Source: Melastoma dodecandrum (lineage: Eukaryota; Streptophyta; Magnoliopsida; Myrtales; Melastomataceae). Taken from it: a DNA stretch of 64,000 bases. The stretch is from contig JARUPY010000091.1 of assembly GCA_029817715.1 (NCBI GenBank), positions 744,001 through 808,000 of the forward strand, read 5' to 3'. Shown one piece after another: positions 61,821-64,000 of the stretch (position 1 is the stretch's first letter; every line of letters starts with the position of its first letter). Under the pieces are notes generated by a model, which saw only the letters and a list, made by a program, of their open reading frames with translations, searched no databases and was not told the DNA's origin. Made by a program: the position numbers and the translations under genes.

Positions 61821-62650
61821 TGCGCCATGAAAACCGGCAGCGCGGCCTCGGCGATGATGTCCGATGTGACTCCGCCGAAGATCATCTGGCGGATGCGGCT
61901 CTGCGTGTAGCCGCCCTTGAGCATCAGGTCGGCGCCGAGGTCGTGCGCGGCGGCGAGCAGCGCGCGGCCGGGCGTGCGGCCCTCCTCGCGCACCTCGACG
62001 GCGCGCGCGGCGATCCCGTGCCGCTGGAGCGAGCGGGCGATCTGCGCGTCGGACGGGCCCGGCAGGCGCAGCCCCGGCACGGCGAGCACGATCACGTCGC
62101 GCGCCTTCAGCAGGAGCGGCATCGCGAAGGCGATGGTGCGCGCCGTCTCGCTGGAGCCGTTCCAGGCGATCGCGATCGTCTCGCCGATCGTCGTCGCCGG
62201 CTCCGGCGGCGCGATGAGCAGCGGGCGCCCGCTCTCGAACAGCGCCGTCTCGAGCGTCGAGCGGTGCGGCTCGTTCGAGGCCGAGCCGGGACGCCCGACG
62301 ACGATGATGTCGAAGACGCGGCCGTATTCGCCGACGCTCGTCGGCGACACCAAGGCCTCGCCCATCCAGCCGAAGCTCGGCCCCTGCGTCGTGTCGGAGC
62401 GACGCGGGACGGCCCGGCGCGTCATGAAGCCTTCGAAGGTCTCGGCCGCGTTGCGGAGGAATTCGCGGCGCGTGCGATCGTCGAAGATGACGCCGCTCAT
62501 CGAGAAGTCGGCCGCCACCATCTCGGCGATGTCCGGCCCGAGCGGGATGCCCTCGATGTAGCCGTCGAAGCGGCGCGCGAAGGTGAGCGCCGTCTCGAGG
62601 ACGCCCTCCATGCGGTCGTGGTCTTCCACGGGAACGAGGATCGACTTCAT
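61817..62650 (-). CDS. Universal stress protein with two USP-like halves
   Basis: 277 residues from ATG 62650. The N-terminal half (KSILVPVEDHDRMEGVLETALTFARRFDGYIEGI) and the C-terminal half (ETIAIAWNGSSETARTIAFAMPLLLKARDVIVLAV) both resemble the USP fold; the ATP-binding glycine motif GGYTQSRIRQMIFGGVTSDI occurs only in the second half. So one half is degenerate. USPs bind ATP or act as stress sensors. Translationally coupled to the NhaP antiporter, whose activity it may modulate. Confidence 0.92.
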   Translation of the reverse strand: MKSILVPVEDHDRMEGVLETALTFARRFDGYIEGIPLGPDIAEMVAADFSMSGVIFDDRTRREFLRNAAETFEGFMTRRAVPRRSDTTQGPSFGWMGEALVSPTSVGEYGRVFDIIVVGRPGSASNEPHRSTLETALFESGRPLLIAPPEPATTIGETIAIAWNGSSETARTIAFAMPLLLKARDVIVLAVPGLRLPGPSDAQIARSLQRHGIAARAVEVREEGRTPGRALLAAAHDLGADLMLKGGYTQSRIRQMIFGGVTSDIIAEAALPVFMAH

Positions 62651-62775
62651 CTCTGATTCGTCTGGCGCTCGGCCCTGCCCTGGCCTGCCGCATTGTCGCG
62701 CAGGCCGGCCTCCGTGCAAAGGGGCGAACCCTTTGTCGGCACGAGCATTCCACCGCCGACGACAAGGAGGTCACC

Positions 62776-62943
62776 ATGGACGACCAGAAGCGCGGCGACG
62801 ATGCCGCCGACCATGCGCCGCGCCCCGGCGGCGAGCCGCAGAAGCCGAAGTCGGGCAAGCAGGACGCGGCGAACTACGACGAGCGCGACGACGGCGGCCG
62901 GGCGATCCCGGACGAGGACCTGAGCTCGGCGAACGACGAGTAG
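62776..62943 (+). CDS. 55-residue acidic/hydrophilic protein with perfect ribosome site
   Basis: ATG 62776 to TAG 62941-62943, with AGGAGG 5 nt upstream of the start. The product is fully hydrophilic, with alternating acidic and basic residues (MDDQKRGDDAADHAPRPG at the start, EDLSSANDE at the end) and no hydrophobic stretch, so it is likely disordered. No family recognised. A hairpin caaaggg / ccctttg lies at 62717-62735 upstream. It converges with the malonyl-CoA decarboxylase gene (3 bp between stops). Small acidic proteins of this kind are often stress-induced in this order; that is an inference. Confidence 0.75.
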   Translation: MDDQKRGDDAADHAPRPGGEPQKPKSGKQDAANYDERDDGGRAIPDEDLSSANDE

Positions 62944-62946
62944 GCG

Positions 62947-64000
62947 TCAGCGCGCCGGCTCCGCGACCTTGGCCTCGGCCCGCAGCAGCCTGCGCACCGC
63001 CGGCGCCGCGACGACCTCGGCCTGGTTGGCGAAGGCCTCGTGGTTCCGCTCGATGTCGTCGAGATCGTAGAGGTAGTTGACCATCAGCCCGGCCGAATCG
63101 CGCATGCCCTTCTCGGACGTGTCGCCGAGCCAGTTGAGCCGCTCGAGCCGCGCGCCGTTGCCGAGATGGAAGTTGGCCACGGGATCCGCGGGCCGGCCGT
63201 CTGGCCGCTTCGCGGTGAGGAAATAGGCGGCGGCCAGCGGCTCGACGAGCTTGCGCACGCGCTCCGGCACGCCCGCCTCCTCGCGCCACGCCGAGGTCCC
63301 GAGCTTGGCGAGGAGCTGGCGATCCTCGACCGACAGCACCGAAAGATCGATGCCGCCGAGCCAGCGCGTGAAGCCGGGCACCGGCGACAGCGTGACGAAG
63401 GTCTCGATGCGCGGGAAGTCGCGACGCAGCTCCTGCACCACCTGCTTGATTAGAAAGTTGCCGAACGAGATGCCGCCGAGCCCCCTCTGGCAGTTCGAGA
63501 TCGAGTAGAAGACGGCGACCTTCGCCTTGTCGGGCGTCACCGGCTTGCGGTCGGCATCGAGCAGCGGGCCGATCGCCGCGGGGATCGAATCCGTCAGGGC
63601 GACCTCGACGAAGATCAGCGGCTCGTCCGGCAGCGCGGGATGGAAGAAGCCGTAGCAGCGCCGGTCCGGCGGATCGATGCGCAGCCGCAGGCTCGGGAAA
63701 TCGCTGATCTCGTGCACCGCCTCGTAGCGGATGATCTTCTCGAGCACGATGGCCGGCGTCGACCAGTCGATCGAGCGCAGCACGAGAAAGCCGCGGTTGA
63801 ACCACGACGAGAGCAGATGCGCGAAGTCGCGGTCGACCGGCGCCAGCGACTTGTCCTTCTTCAACGCGGCCAGCAGGTCGGCGCGCATCGCGACGAGCGC
63901 CCTGGTGCCGCCGGGCGCGCGATTGATCCGCCGCATCAGCTCCTGCCGCCGCGGCTCCGACGAAAAATGCAGCTCGGCCGCCGTCGCATCCGTCTTCTCG
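62947..64000 (-). CDS. Malonyl-CoA decarboxylase, 5' end outside the window
   Basis: 350 residues are present, the frame being open to the right edge; the N-terminal helical domain is cut. The catalytic domain has the family features: FFHPALPDEPLIFVEVALTD, the active Ser in FYSISNCQRGLGGISFGNFL, and the active His in VANFHLGNGARLERLNWLGD. It converts malonyl-CoA to acetyl-CoA. ATG 63936 inside the readable part is not the true start, because conserved sequence (SSEPRRQELMRRINRAPGGT) continues upstream of it. Confidence 0.93.
   Translation of the reverse strand, partial: EKTDATAAELHFSSEPRRQELMRRINRAPGGTRALVAMRADLLAALKKDKSLAPVDRDFAHLLSSWFNRGFLVLRSIDWSTPAIVLEKIIRYEAVHEISDFPSLRLRIDPPDRRCYGFFHPALPDEPLIFVEVALTDSIPAAIGPLLDADRKPVTPDKAKVAVFYSISNCQRGLGGISFGNFLIKQVVQELRRDFPRIETFVTLSPVPGFTRWLGGIDLSVLSVEDRQLLAKLGTSAWREEAGVPERVRKLVEPLAAAYFLTAKRPDGRPADPVANFHLGNGARLERLNWLGDTSEKGMRDSAGLMVNYLYDLDDIERNHEAFANQAEVVAAPAVRRLLRAEAKVAEPAR

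Noticed and set aside
1..64000. CRISPR arrays, prophage, insertion sequences or rRNA/tRNA genes
   Set aside because: I found no spaced direct repeats, transposase or integrase genes, terminal inverted repeats or rRNA/tRNA signatures on reading both strands.

Overview
This is chromosomal DNA of a high-GC (roughly 70 % by eye) alphaproteobacterium. Codon use is strongly G/C at third positions, TTG and GTG starts are common, and several families point to Hyphomicrobiales: GapR/DUF2312, a tandem cold-shock-domain protein, DUF1036, DUF192, small GYHxGPxGRAC exported proteins and a Rieske-type petA. A Beijerinckiaceae/Methylobacteriaceae-like host is my best guess from the sequence alone, not a proven assignment. 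I see no rRNA, tRNA, CRISPR array, insertion sequence or prophage; gene density is high and most of the window looks like core or stable accessory genome.

Layout. 1-6.5 kb: the 3' end of a DUF1796-like gene, a membrane-protein gene with an in-frame stop, PEP carboxylase (ppc), two paralogous small exported proteins with hairpin terminators, UPF0178, DUF192 and a double cold-shock protein. 6.7-10.3 kb: an SGNH-type protein facing a carbamoyltransferase / DUF5989 / SxtJ-like operon, including a 49-codon gene that is easily missed. 10.3-10.9 kb: a tiny minus-strand unit, a 17-codon ORF with a near-perfect anti-SD match and a terminator. 10.9-19.3 kb: DEAD-box helicase, acyltransferase, Nudix, petA without petBC, amidase, DUF3311 plus sodium:solute symporter, alpha/beta hydrolase. 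19.5-24.0 kb: a complete branched-chain-amino-acid-type ABC transporter (livHMGFK). 24.1-29.2 kb: small secreted protein, GNAT, HIT, a His-rich PadR regulator with its dyad operator, a secreted phospholipase-A2-like protein and a sulfatase-like protein. 28.5-33.3 kb: a tightly coupled run (unknown basic protein, depolymerase-like esterase, acyl carrier protein, AlkP-superfamily enzyme, alpha/beta hydrolase). 33.4-35.7 kb: LuxR-type response regulator facing a hybrid histidine kinase. 35.8-38.8 kb: sulfone/sulfonate acquisition operon msuE-sfnG-sfnB. 39.0-43.8 kb: nucleotide-sugar epimerase, TspO, GT2, outer-membrane beta-barrel, EF-hand protein. 43.9-49.1 kb: saccharopine-dehydrogenase-like/DUF4166, DCC thioredoxin-like protein, GapR, N-formylglutamate amidohydrolase, DUF1036, pyruvate kinase. 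49.2-54.5 kb: two TPR/DUF1796-like paralogs flanking a free-standing NRPS-type methyltransferase, then another TPR protein. 54.6-64 kb: isoquinoline-oxidoreductase-type molybdoenzyme pair, OafA-type acyltransferase, SDR, NhaP antiporter with universal stress protein, a 55-residue acidic protein and a truncated malonyl-CoA decarboxylase.

How the genes work together. Clear functional units are the liv transporter, the msuE-sfnG-sfnB sulfur-scavenging operon, the carbamoyltransferase cassette, the two-component pair and the molybdoenzyme pair. Two units look least described: the ACP / AlkP-superfamily / alpha-beta-hydrolase operon (30.3-33.3 kb), and the TPR-DUF1796 paralogs around an NRPS-derived methyltransferase (49.2-53.7 kb), with a third DUF1796-like copy cut by the left window edge. 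Many convergent neighbours overlap at their 3' ends by 4 to 32 bp.
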